Part shown: positions 7,925-15,582 of the stretch, in pieces
How the letters are laid out: each line of letters starts with the position of its first letter
Numbering within the stretch: the first letter of the stretch is position 1
Source of the DNA: Olsenella_K sp050953285
GTDB lineage: Bacteria > Actinomycetota > Coriobacteriia > Coriobacteriales > Atopobiaceae
DNA length: 64,000 nucleotides
Direction: 5' to 3'
NCBI GenBank assembly: GCA_050953285.1
Contig: JBMNMK010000001.1
Span: 186,001-250,000 of the forward strand
Program-made: the position numbers and the translations under genes
The notes under the pieces: generated by a model
Told to the model about the DNA's origin: nothing
What the model saw: only the letters and a program-made list of their open reading frames with translations
Database searches by the model: none

Positions 7925-7968
7925 CGTGCTTAGATGTTCCTTAGACGATTCTCAAATGGTCCTCAAAC
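7925..7968 (-). promoter_or_regulatory. Four tandem 11-bp repeats upstream of the response regulator gene (OmpR/PhoB-type box)
   Basis: Read on the minus strand, four consecutive 11-mers follow RTYTRAGNANC: GTTTGAGGACC (7958-7968), ATTTGAGAATC (7947-7957), GTCTAAGGAAC (7936-7946) and ATCTAAGCACG (7925-7935). The last fits only in its first seven bases. OmpR/PhoB regulators bind 11-bp direct repeats as head-to-tail dimers, so autoregulation is the natural reading. A weaker hairpin at about 7890-7917 lies between this array and the gene. Confidence 0.65.
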
Positions 7969-7996
7969 GTCTTTTAGCCGCCCCTCGCGTATTGCT

Positions 7997-8887
7997 CTAG
8001 TTTACTCGGGGATCCAGTGGCGAGTCCTCCAGTACGCTTGGTTCATCCTTAGCATAGAGGGGCAGCGCGGGTGGTTCATCGCGCCCCGTGAGCTTGGTAT
8101 AGAGCGCCGCATTGGTCTGCATGCGATACGGTGCCACATAGAACACCTCAAGGATGCCCAGCGTCAGGCCGGAGAGAATCTCCCAGCCAATGAATGACAG
8201 GTCAAGGACAAAAGCCTGCCACTTATTGCCATCCATCAGCGAGCGGCTCTGATCAAAAGCGTCCTGGTAGGACATACCGGGGTGTTCCGCCATCAGGTAC
8301 GGCACCATGCGATACTCATACGCCTTATAGATGCCTGGAATGATAAACAAAAGCGTCCATCCCACCAGCCTGAGCTCATAGATCACCATGGTCTTGACCA
8401 CGTTCAAGTACGAGTTATCAAAGGCCGCCATAACTTCTTGCACCTTGGCGGGCTTCTCCAGATTCAGGATAGAGAAGCGCAAGCTGCCCACATGCAGTGG
8501 CAAGGCGATAAAAGCTGCGATCACGAGGCTGATTGCCAGCGCCAGAAGAACAATGATGATAAGGGCAACGATGGCAGACCCGATGAGCGCTGCGTCAATG
8601 CTGCTGTATTCGATAACATCTTCTGCCGGCGCATCTGTCGCGGCAACAGCTACGGTGTCTTCCGGCATATCACTGTCCGGTTCTGCTTCATACGTAGCCT
8701 CTATGCCGGGCTCATCCTCATACGATGCAGCACTGCTCGTGGCGGCTCCCAGAGCCGATCCAAGAGGGCCAGCAACATTATAGCCAGAAACAGCAAACGC
8801 CATAATAAAGGCGATAAAAACACTCTTCCAGTAATTGCGCTTAAAGCTCACTTTTGCGCGCTCTTTAAGTTCTGCTCGTGTCCACAT
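7997..8887 (-). CDS. DUF975-family multi-pass membrane protein
   Basis: A 296-residue integral membrane protein resembling DUF975. The N-terminus MWTRAELKERAKVSFKRNYWKSVFIAF is the family's opening motif and SYQDAFDQSRSLMDGNKWQAFVLDLSFIGW its conserved C-terminal block. Five to six hydrophobic segments are visible; an acidic extracytoplasmic loop (about residues 50-95) follows the first. The start at 8887 is set by AAGGAGG 5-6 bp upstream; an ATG ten codons earlier precedes that site. Molecular function is unknown for the family. It lies upstream of the two-component pair on the same strand, with 152 bp between. Confidence 0.82.
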   Translation of the reverse strand: MWTRAELKERAKVSFKRNYWKSVFIAFIMAFAVSGYNVAGPLGSALGAATSSAASYEDEPGIEATYEAEPDSDMPEDTVAVAATDAPAEDVIEYSSIDAALIGSAIVALIIIVLLALAISLVIAAFIALPLHVGSLRFSILNLEKPAKVQEVMAAFDNSYLNVVKTMVIYELRLVGWTLLFIIPGIYKAYEYRMVPYLMAEHPGMSYQDAFDQSRSLMDGNKWQAFVLDLSFIGWEILSGLTLGILEVFYVAPYRMQTNAALYTKLTGRDEPPALPLYAKDEPSVLEDSPLDPRVN

Positions 8888-9236
8888 GGCAAACCTCCTT
8901 CTTGCGTGGCCGCACATTCCGCTGCACCCCGCTTGGGGATAGTCATGCGGCCGTCTGTATGGTTATGAGTCTGGCATTTGCCTCTGTCCGGCTCCTTAGC
9001 GCAACCTTTCGGTTTTCTTAAACTTGATCTTGTCGGCACCGCCAGCACGGCAGCTGGCACGGCGGCCAGCGATGCAGACGACACGGCCTCCGCCAGAGTT
9101 ATCATAAAAACCGATAGCAAAGTACCAAAACAAAGCGGAACCAGAACCCTTTATCTTGCCAGGTCGTATGGCTATAGTTACATGTCATGAAAGAGAAGCT
9201 GACATACACGCTGTTAAAGGGGCAAGAGATGCTCTA

Positions 9237-9277
9237 GCCCAGATGTGTTGTGGCATGAAGCCACGGCAGATCTGGGC
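9237..9277 (+). promoter_or_regulatory. Two-tier RNA stem-loop in the metY leader
   Basis: The 533-bp gap 8888-9420 holds no convincing gene. Within it GCCCAGAT (9237-9244) pairs with ATCTGGGC (9270-9277), and inside this GTGGC (9250-9254) pairs with GCCAC (9260-9264) around ATGAA. It lies 144 bp before the sulfhydrylase ATG. A short frame through it starts ATG at 9244 and encodes Met-Cys-Cys-Gly-Met. A leader or attenuator role is plausible but unproven; it does not match the SAM riboswitch cores I know. Confidence 0.35.
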
Positions 9278-9420
9278 GCACCTCACCGCGCAGGCTATCA
9301 CAATGAAAGATATCAGTGATGCCCGCGCACCCCAGCGTGACGACGGTAAGCGCACCAGTAGCAGCGCTCGTAGCCAACAAGTAAACCACCCAGAAAAGAT
9401 CAACTGAAAGAGAGAACATC

Positions 9421-10740
9421 ATGGCATACGAACTCGACCCAAGCTTTGCACAAGATCCTTCCAAGCACTTTGAGACGCTCCAGGTTCATGCAGGCTATTC
9501 TCCAGATCCCACCACCGGATCTGCTGCACTGCCCATCTACGCATCTGCCGCGTTTGAGTTTAAGGACGCAGAAGACGGTGCTGCCAAGTTTGCCCTCTCC
9601 CGTCCGGGTAACGTCTACGGACGTCTCACCAACTCCACGACGGATGCCGTTGCAGCCCGAATAGCTGCGGTGGAAGGTGGTACCGGTGCAGTTGCCGTAG
9701 CCTCTGGCCACGCCGCAGAAATTCTCGCCTTAACCAACCTTGTGGGCGCAGGTGATGAGATCGTGGCGTCTGACTCGCTGTACGGCGGCACGTGGAATAT
9801 TTTCCTTCACACCCTCGGCGACCTGGGCGTAAAGACCACCTTTGTGGAGAACAACGATATAGATGCCTTTGTGGCGGCAACCACGTCCAAGACCAAGCTC
9901 TGGTATGTGGAGACCATTGGAAACCCGCTGGTAGACGTGGCCGATGTGCCGGCAATTGTCCAGGCGGCTAATTCACTGAGCTCGCCGGTGCCGGTGTTTG
10001 TGGACAACACCTTTGCCACGCCGTATCTGTATAGGCCGGCAGAGGATGGCGCGGCGGTTGTGATTGAATCGCTCACCAAGTGGATTGGCGGTCACGGTGC
10101 CACGCTGGGCGGTGCTGTGGTGGACACGGGCAAGTTCAACTGGAAGCAGGACCCCGAAAAGTGGCACACCCTGGCTAAGCCCGATCCTTCCTACCATGGC
10201 CTGGTCTTTGCAGACGCGGCGCCGGCGGCTCCTTTTGCCACGCGCGTGCTTGCCAACAAGTTGCGTGATTTTGGCCCCACACTCTCGCCGTATGCGGCGC
10301 AGCTCATTGGCCTGGGCATAGAAGACCTCTCCTTACGCGTTCAGCGCCACAGCGACAATGCGTTGGCGGTTGCTCGCTATCTGAAGGAAAATCCCAAGGT
10401 CAGCTGGGTGCGCTATTCAGGTCTGGAGGACGATCCAAGCCATGAGGTGGCAAGCCGCATCCTCAAGCATGGCTTTGGTGGCGTGGTGGTCTTTGGTGTG
10501 AAGGGCGGCCGTCAGGCAGGGCTCAACGTGGTCAACAACGTGAAACTCTTCACGCACTTGGCCAATGTGGGCGACGCCAAGTCTCTCATCATTCATCCGG
10601 CCTCAACCACGCACTCCCAGCTCACCAAGGAGCAGCTGGAAGAAGCGCACCTGTCGGAGGATCTGGTCCGTCTCTCCGTCGGCATTGAGTCGGTCGATGA
10701 CATCATCCAGGATCTTGACCAGGCCATTGCGCGCGCATAA
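9421..10740 (+). CDS. metY: O-acetylhomoserine (thiol)-lyase / sulfhydrylase
   Basis: PLP-dependent enzyme of the Cys/Met metabolism class, 439 residues. It makes homocysteine from O-acetylhomoserine and sulfide, the direct route to methionine. Family marks: the N-terminal HFETLQVHAGY, YGRLTNSTTDAVAARIAAVEGG, SGHAAE, and SLTKWIGGHG with the PLP lysine at about Lys220. The C-terminus LSVGIESVDDIIQDLDQAI is the normal end. A 435-440 residue length favours MetY over the shorter MetB/MetC proteins. The ATG follows GAGAGAAC with a weak ribosome site. It stands alone and ends at a convergent terminator shared with the permease. Confidence 0.93.
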   Translation: MAYELDPSFAQDPSKHFETLQVHAGYSPDPTTGSAALPIYASAAFEFKDAEDGAAKFALSRPGNVYGRLTNSTTDAVAARIAAVEGGTGAVAVASGHAAEILALTNLVGAGDEIVASDSLYGGTWNIFLHTLGDLGVKTTFVENNDIDAFVAATTSKTKLWYVETIGNPLVDVADVPAIVQAANSLSSPVPVFVDNTFATPYLYRPAEDGAAVVIESLTKWIGGHGATLGGAVVDTGKFNWKQDPEKWHTLAKPDPSYHGLVFADAAPAAPFATRVLANKLRDFGPTLSPYAAQLIGLGIEDLSLRVQRHSDNALAVARYLKENPKVSWVRYSGLEDDPSHEVASRILKHGFGGVVVFGVKGGRQAGLNVVNNVKLFTHLANVGDAKSLIIHPASTTHSQLTKEQLEEAHLSEDLVRLSVGIESVDDIIQDLDQAIARA

Positions 10741-10797
10741 CCACACACTTGAACCCACGACAAGCCTCTCCTAACTCCCCCTCCCTCGCTTGTCATT

Positions 10798-10839
10798 AAA
10801 AACCCGTGCGAAACCAGCTTCAAGGTCTCGCACGGGTTT
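10798..10839. terminator. Intrinsic terminator between convergent metY and permease genes
   Basis: AAACCCGTGCGA (10800-10811) and TCGCACGGGTTT (10828-10839) form a 12-bp stem. Reading minus, the stem runs into TTTTTAATG, so it is strongest for the permease gene. Confidence 0.82.
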
Positions 10840-10863
10840 CGTGTTGTCTGTCCTTGTGCGTTG

Positions 10864-10896
10864 CGCCAGCCATGTGCCAGCCACGCGCCAGCCGCG
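10864..10896. repeat. Three tandem 11-bp repeats YGCCAGCCRYG
   Basis: CGCCAGCCATG, TGCCAGCCACG and CGCCAGCCGCG follow each other head to tail just outside the permease stop. The same 11-bp family, with about nine units, recurs at 39291-39394. Confidence 0.7.
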
Positions 10897-10902
10897 TGCC
10901 AC

Positions 10903-12360
10903 TTACTCCGCGTGGCAGAGATCCCACGCGTGCTTGATGCCCCAGACAAGCACGACTGCAGCGCATATGAGCGATAAGACCAACTGCTGCGTGGAGCTCA
11001 CCAGACCAGAGGTGACTACCAACAGACAGGGTATGCAGGCCAGGATAGGTGCCACCACCGACAGAAAGACGCTGGCGCCTTCATGCACCCTGAGCACAAG
11101 GGCACTCAGCAGGATGGGCACCATGAATAGCATACCCAAAGAGATAGTAACCTCAGAGACATCGCCGTTGACAAAGAAGCCAGATTTCTGCGTGACATAG
11201 TGAATTGCCATCCACACGAGGGTGCAGACGAGTGCTACCAAACCAGAGTGCAAAGGAGACTTAAAGCGCTCATCGGTCTGTGCTAGCCAGGAGGCATGAG
11301 GAAGCTTTCCTTCAATGGCCAGTGCCTGGGGCATGCGGGTATATCCCAACGTCACGCCATTGCCCACACCAAAGATGGCAAGAAACGCAATAACAACCGG
11401 CAAGGTGCGCGCACCTTCTCCCAGCGTGTGGGCAAAAAAGAGACCCAAGGATTCATCTCCTGAGGCCATGACCTCGCCAGGACCTAAGGTGATGGAAATC
11501 CCCACAAAATAGGCCAGGTAGAGGAAGAGGATCAATAGCGGGGCTACCACCAGCGCAATGGGAAGGTTTCGCTTGGAGTTCTTGAGCTCAGGGGCAATTG
11601 AGGTGGCGATGGGCCAGCCGTCAAAAGAGTAGGCAACAGGTGCTGCTGCAGCAAGCCAAGCCCAGCTTTGAGCGCCCGCAGCGCCGGCGGTCTGCGCACC
11701 GGCAGCGGCGCCCGCAGAACTTATCGCCCCAGCGGTGTTGGCAGAATCGGTGATGGTGAGCCACATACCTATAGCGCCAACGGTCAGAAGCGGCACAATC
11801 TTCAAGATGGTGCTCATGTCCTGGAACTTGCCCGCAATGATGGGGGATAACACGTTGAGCACGCAGCATGCTATGAGGCAGACAAGGCCTATGAGCATCT
11901 GATTTTCCAGCGTGGCGGCCAGGCCAAGGGCTTGGCAGGCGTAGACCCCTGCCACCCAAAAGATCACGGCAGAGATGGCGGGCATGTAGACAAAGGTGTA
12001 GAAATAGCCCATGAAGCGGCCGAATCCGTCGGACACAAAGCGGCTGGCGTAGTTGAGGATGCCGCCGGCGCCGGCGGTGCGCGACGCGTAGAGTGAGAGC
12101 GTGAGGCCGCCGAAGACAATGTAGGTGGCCGCAATCACAAACATGAGGGCGCCCAGGAATACGTCGCCGCCTGTTGCTATCAAAATGTTATCCGTTTTGA
12201 AGAAGATACCTGATCCTATGCATATTCCCATGATGAGAAAGATAGCAAATGAGAGAGAGTAGCGTCCGTGTACGGCCTTGAGCTGGTCATTTTGATCCTC
12301 AAGAGCGCCGCGCGCGGACTCTGTTTGGTGTGCTATGCCAGGAGCGGTCGTCTGTTCCAT
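10903..12360 (-). CDS. APC-superfamily amino acid permease
   Basis: A 485-residue secondary transporter with about twelve hydrophobic segments. The first carries the APC signature IMGICIGSGIFFKT (substrate and Na+/H+ site region of TM1), and GLTLSLYASRTAGAGGILNYASRFVSDGFGRFMGYFY is the second diagnostic block; the fold fits the basic-amino-acid/polyamine or LAT-like branch. SKRNLPIAL marks the loop before TM7. The substrate is not predictable. The 40-residue N-terminal tail is hydrophilic. It is 17 bp downstream of nth on the same strand, hence likely co-transcribed with it. Confidence 0.88.
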   Translation of the reverse strand: MEQTTAPGIAHQTESARGALEDQNDQLKAVHGRYSLSFAIFLIMGICIGSGIFFKTDNILIATGGDVFLGALMFVIAATYIVFGGLTLSLYASRTAGAGGILNYASRFVSDGFGRFMGYFYTFVYMPAISAVIFWVAGVYACQALGLAATLENQMLIGLVCLIACCVLNVLSPIIAGKFQDMSTILKIVPLLTVGAIGMWLTITDSANTAGAISSAGAAAGAQTAGAAGAQSWAWLAAAAPVAYSFDGWPIATSIAPELKNSKRNLPIALVVAPLLILFLYLAYFVGISITLGPGEVMASGDESLGLFFAHTLGEGARTLPVVIAFLAIFGVGNGVTLGYTRMPQALAIEGKLPHASWLAQTDERFKSPLHSGLVALVCTLVWMAIHYVTQKSGFFVNGDVSEVTISLGMLFMVPILLSALVLRVHEGASVFLSVVAPILACIPCLLVVTSGLVSSTQQLVLSLICAAVVLVWGIKHAWDLCHAE

Positions 12361-12377
12361 GGGCTCCTCCAGTGAGA

Positions 12378-13088
12378 TTATTTCTTACGAGATGATGTAG
12401 CGCGCGTCTTGGTGCCACCCTTGCCGCTGACGTGCACGTTTTTACCCATGCTGGGGCAGATGTCTGCCATGGGGCACACCTCGCAGTGGGGTGCGCGTGA
12501 CGTGCATGTCTGGCGACCAAACAAGATCCACTGGGAGTTCACATCTTCCCACAGGTCTGCATCCAAGACCTTGAGCAGGTCTTGTTCTGCCTCAAGCGGC
12601 GTTTTTGCCTTGGTGAAGCCTAGGCGCGTGGCAATGCGGTAGACATGGGTATCAACCGCTATACCCTCGACAATGCCGAAGCTCTTGTTGAGCACGATAT
12701 TGGCCGTCTTTCTTCCCACACCCGGAAGCTGCGTGAGCTCCTCCATGGTATGTGGAACCTCTCCGCCAAAGTTGGTCATGAGCATCTGTGCTAGCTCCAC
12801 GCAGTGGTTGGACTTTGACTTCCAAAAGCCCAGCGAGCGTATCACGCTTGCCACATCATCGACAGATGCAGCTGCCATGCTGGCAGCATCGGGCCAGCGC
12901 GAGAAGAGCTCGGGTGTGACGCGGTTGACCGAAGCATCGGTGGTCTGGGCAGAAAGCATAACGGAGACGACGGTGGTAAACGGCGTGGTAAAGTTGAGCT
13001 GCGGCTCCGCATGGGGAAAGAGCTCTGCCATGCGGCGGCAAACCTCTCGTGCTCGTTTTTTCTTGCTGGCCAAGGACTCTCGGGGCAT
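12378..13088 (-). CDS. nth: Endonuclease III
   Basis: Bifunctional DNA glycosylase/AP lyase for oxidised pyrimidines, 236 residues. LPGVGRKTANIVLN carries the helix-hairpin-helix and catalytic lysine, VDTHVYRIATRLG the catalytic aspartate, and CTSRAPHCEVCPMADIC is a complete C-X6-C-X2-C-X5-C cluster site, unlike the MutY-like protein at 4.2-5.1 kb. A basic Lys/Arg/Ser tail follows the cluster. I start at 13088 (MPRESLASKKKRAREV), preceded by AGGTGGAG; the longer open frame to 13331 is not supported. It is the first gene before the permease. Confidence 0.93.
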   Translation of the reverse strand: MPRESLASKKKRAREVCRRMAELFPHAEPQLNFTTPFTTVVSVMLSAQTTDASVNRVTPELFSRWPDAASMAAASVDDVASVIRSLGFWKSKSNHCVELAQMLMTNFGGEVPHTMEELTQLPGVGRKTANIVLNKSFGIVEGIAVDTHVYRIATRLGFTKAKTPLEAEQDLLKVLDADLWEDVNSQWILFGRQTCTSRAPHCEVCPMADICPSMGKNVHVSGKGGTKTRATSSRKK

Positions 13089-13220
13089 GCGTCTCCACCT
13101 TCTGCTGCTTTGTTCTTCTCGCCCAGCGCGTGGCCTGCTGGACGAGTTTTGAATCACGTAATAATACCGCGCTTTGTACCAAACGGGGCCTCGAATGCCG
13201 CTTGTCGCGTATGAAATCGT

Positions 13221-13249
13221 TTTCAAAGATCGCGCGTAGTTGTTATAAG
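13221..13249 (+). promoter_or_regulatory. Possible promoter of the glycogen operon
   Basis: In the 245-bp gap between divergent nth and glgB, TTTCAA (13221-13226) and TATAAG (13244-13249) stand 17 bp apart, about 85 bp before the glgB ATG. The -10 is good (5 of 6), the -35 weak (3 of 6). Confidence 0.3.
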
Positions 13250-13333
13250 CTAGAAATAGAATAATTATGTATTCCAGATGTGGCTTCACTGCTATGGCCG
13301 GCGTGAGCGCGGTCTTCCCAAGGGAGGGCAACT

Positions 13334-15484
13334 ATGAGTGCATCGTTAGAGAATATGCTCATTACCAGCGATGATGCGTACCTTTTTTCTGAGGGCAGCT
13401 GGTACAGAAGCTATGAGAAGTTAGGCGCGCACCCATGCCGCGACGAGGGTGTAGATGGCTATTACTTTGCGGTGTGGGCGCCGGGCGTCAAAAGCGTGCA
13501 CGTGACGGGAGAATTCAACGGGTGGAGCCCTGACGCCAATCCTCTGACCCAGACGGCAGAAGGCGGCATATGGTACGGCTTTGTGCCAAACGTCGCAGCA
13601 GGTCAGCTCTATAAATATCTCATCGAGACCGATGAGGGAGATTTGCTCTACAAGGCAGATCCGTACGCCTTTATGGCCGAGAAGATCCCGGGCACCGCGT
13701 CGTGCACCGCAGAGATAGCGGGCTATACCTGGCACGATGATGCCTGGATGGACGCGCGCAAGAAGACCTCTCACATGAAGCGGCCGCTCAACATCTTTGA
13801 GGTCCACCTGGGCTCCTGGAAGCGCCATGAAGACGGGCTCTCAGGCATCGGTGAGGCCAATACAGAAGAGACGACGGGCTCCTATCTCACTTACGACGAG
13901 CTCTCAGAAGAGCTGGTAGCCTACGTGAAGCAGATGGGCTACACCCATATTGAGCTTCTGCCCATCATGGAGCATCCTTATGACGGCTCCTGGGGATACC
14001 AGGTGACCGGCTACTTTGCCCCCACGTCCAGATATGGCACGCCGCTTCAGTTCATGCACTTTGTGGACGCCTGCCACGCCGCGGGTATTGGTGTCATCTT
14101 GGATTGGGTGCCGGGCGGCTTCTGCAGAGACGAACACGGTCTTGTGCACTTCAACGGCAAGAAGCTCTATGAAAAAGAGGAGCACCCCAACTGGGGCACG
14201 TTCAAGTTTGACTATGAGCGCGGAGAAGTACGTTCATTTTTGATATCGAACCTGCTCTATTGGGTGGAGCACTATCACGTGGACGGCGTGCGCATGGACG
14301 GCGTTACCTCCATGCTCTACCTCAACTTTGGTGTGGATGATCCCAGCCAAAAGAAGTTTAACGAGAAGGGCACGGAGGAGGACTTTGTCTCCATCCGCTT
14401 CATCCAGAAGTGCAACCAGGTGGTGGAGTCCTACGACCCGGACGTGATGATGATTGCAGAAGAGTCCACGGCCTGGCCGCTCGTGACCTATCCGCCAGAG
14501 GATGGCGGCTTAGGCTTTAACTACAAGTGGGACATGGGCTGGATGAACGACACGCTGCACTACATGCAGACGGACTTCCCCTATAGGCCGGGCAACCATA
14601 AGCTTCTGACCTTCTCCATCATGTATGCCTTTAACGAGAATTTCATGCTCCCGCTGTCCCACGACGAGGTGGTGCATGGCAAGTGCTCGCTCATTGTGCG
14701 CCAGCCCGGAGATCAGTGGCGCCAGTTTGCAGGCCTCAGGCTCTTGGCTCTCTATCAGATGACACACCCCGGCGCCAAGCTCAACTTTATGGGCAACGAG
14801 ATTGGCCAGTATATTGAGTGGCGCTACTACGAGGGCATCCAGTATTTCTTAGCGGACGAGTACGAGGCGCACCACAAGCACCAGCACTACATTGCGGCGC
14901 TCAACGCCTTCTATAAGCAGGCGCCCGCCCTCTTTGAGCTGGCCTATCAGGCAGAAGGCTTTGAGTGGATAGACGCCAACAACTCCCAGCAGTCCATAAT
15001 TTCCTTTGCCCGCCATGGAGATACGCCAGAAGACGATCTCTACGTGCTGCTCAACTTTGATGTCAACGGCTATGAGGAGTTCAGGATTGGCGTCTCCAAG
15101 CCTGGCATCTACCAGGAAGTCTTTAACTCCGACGCAAAGGAGTTTGGCGGCTCGGGCGTGACCAACGGCCGTACGCGCCTTACCTCAGACGACGAGCACC
15201 CCTGGAACCTGCGCGCGCAGTCCATCGACGTGCGGGTGCCGCCGTTGGGTGGCGTCATCTTCAAACGCGTGGGGGACCTGCCAGAGCGCAAGAAGGAGCG
15301 GGCGACAAGTTCTTCTCGCCCGGCAAGAAAAGCTGGCAAGAAGGCGTCCAAGCCCGCGACCAAGCCCGCAGCCAAGCCCGCGACCAAGCCAGCAGCCAAG
15401 CCTGCGGCCAAGCCCGCAGCCAAGCCTGCGGCCAAGCCCGCCGCTCAGCGCGGTGCGCGCCGCTCGTCAAAACGCGGCGCGTAA
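13334..15484 (+). CDS. glgB: 1,4-alpha-glucan branching enzyme with a Lys/Ala/Pro repeat tail
   Basis: Cuts alpha-1,4 glucan and re-joins it by alpha-1,6 links during glycogen synthesis. An N-terminal CBM48 domain (FAVWAPGVKSVHVTGEFNGW) precedes the GH13 barrel: nucleophile Asp in DGVRMDGVTSM, acid/base Glu in MMIAEESTAWP, and third Asp in LPLSHDEVVHGK. GlgB enzymes usually end near residue 640-660; here the protein continues for about 60 residues with a strongly basic tail of KPAA/KPAT units (nucleotides about 15340-15450) ending RRSSKRGA, like histone-H1-type tails. First gene of glgBPCDA; the ATG follows GGGAGGG. Confidence 0.97.
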   Translation: MSASLENMLITSDDAYLFSEGSWYRSYEKLGAHPCRDEGVDGYYFAVWAPGVKSVHVTGEFNGWSPDANPLTQTAEGGIWYGFVPNVAAGQLYKYLIETDEGDLLYKADPYAFMAEKIPGTASCTAEIAGYTWHDDAWMDARKKTSHMKRPLNIFEVHLGSWKRHEDGLSGIGEANTEETTGSYLTYDELSEELVAYVKQMGYTHIELLPIMEHPYDGSWGYQVTGYFAPTSRYGTPLQFMHFVDACHAAGIGVILDWVPGGFCRDEHGLVHFNGKKLYEKEEHPNWGTFKFDYERGEVRSFLISNLLYWVEHYHVDGVRMDGVTSMLYLNFGVDDPSQKKFNEKGTEEDFVSIRFIQKCNQVVESYDPDVMMIAEESTAWPLVTYPPEDGGLGFNYKWDMGWMNDTLHYMQTDFPYRPGNHKLLTFSIMYAFNENFMLPLSHDEVVHGKCSLIVRQPGDQWRQFAGLRLLALYQMTHPGAKLNFMGNEIGQYIEWRYYEGIQYFLADEYEAHHKHQHYIAALNAFYKQAPALFELAYQAEGFEWIDANNSQQSIISFARHGDTPEDDLYVLLNFDVNGYEEFRIGVSKPGIYQEVFNSDAKEFGGSGVTNGRTRLTSDDEHPWNLRAQSIDVRVPPLGGVIFKRVGDLPERKKERATSSSRPARKAGKKASKPATKPAAKPATKPAAKPAAKPAAKPAAKPAAQRGARRSSKRGA

Positions 15485-15582
15485 GGGGTTCATCAGAGAG
15501 TTATTCAGATTGTGCAACCTCAAGTTCTCAGGAGAGAAGTGCACTACCATTCCACTGTAGGCCCTCGGAAAAAAGGAAGCAT

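Noticed and set aside
8848..9120. 90-codon minus-strand gene upstream of the DUF975 gene
   Set aside because: It overlaps the start of the DUF975 gene, has no good ribosome site and low protein character.
8888..9420. SAM riboswitch before metY
   Set aside because: None of the conserved SAM-I, SAM-II or SAM-IV core sequences is present; only unassigned stems are seen.
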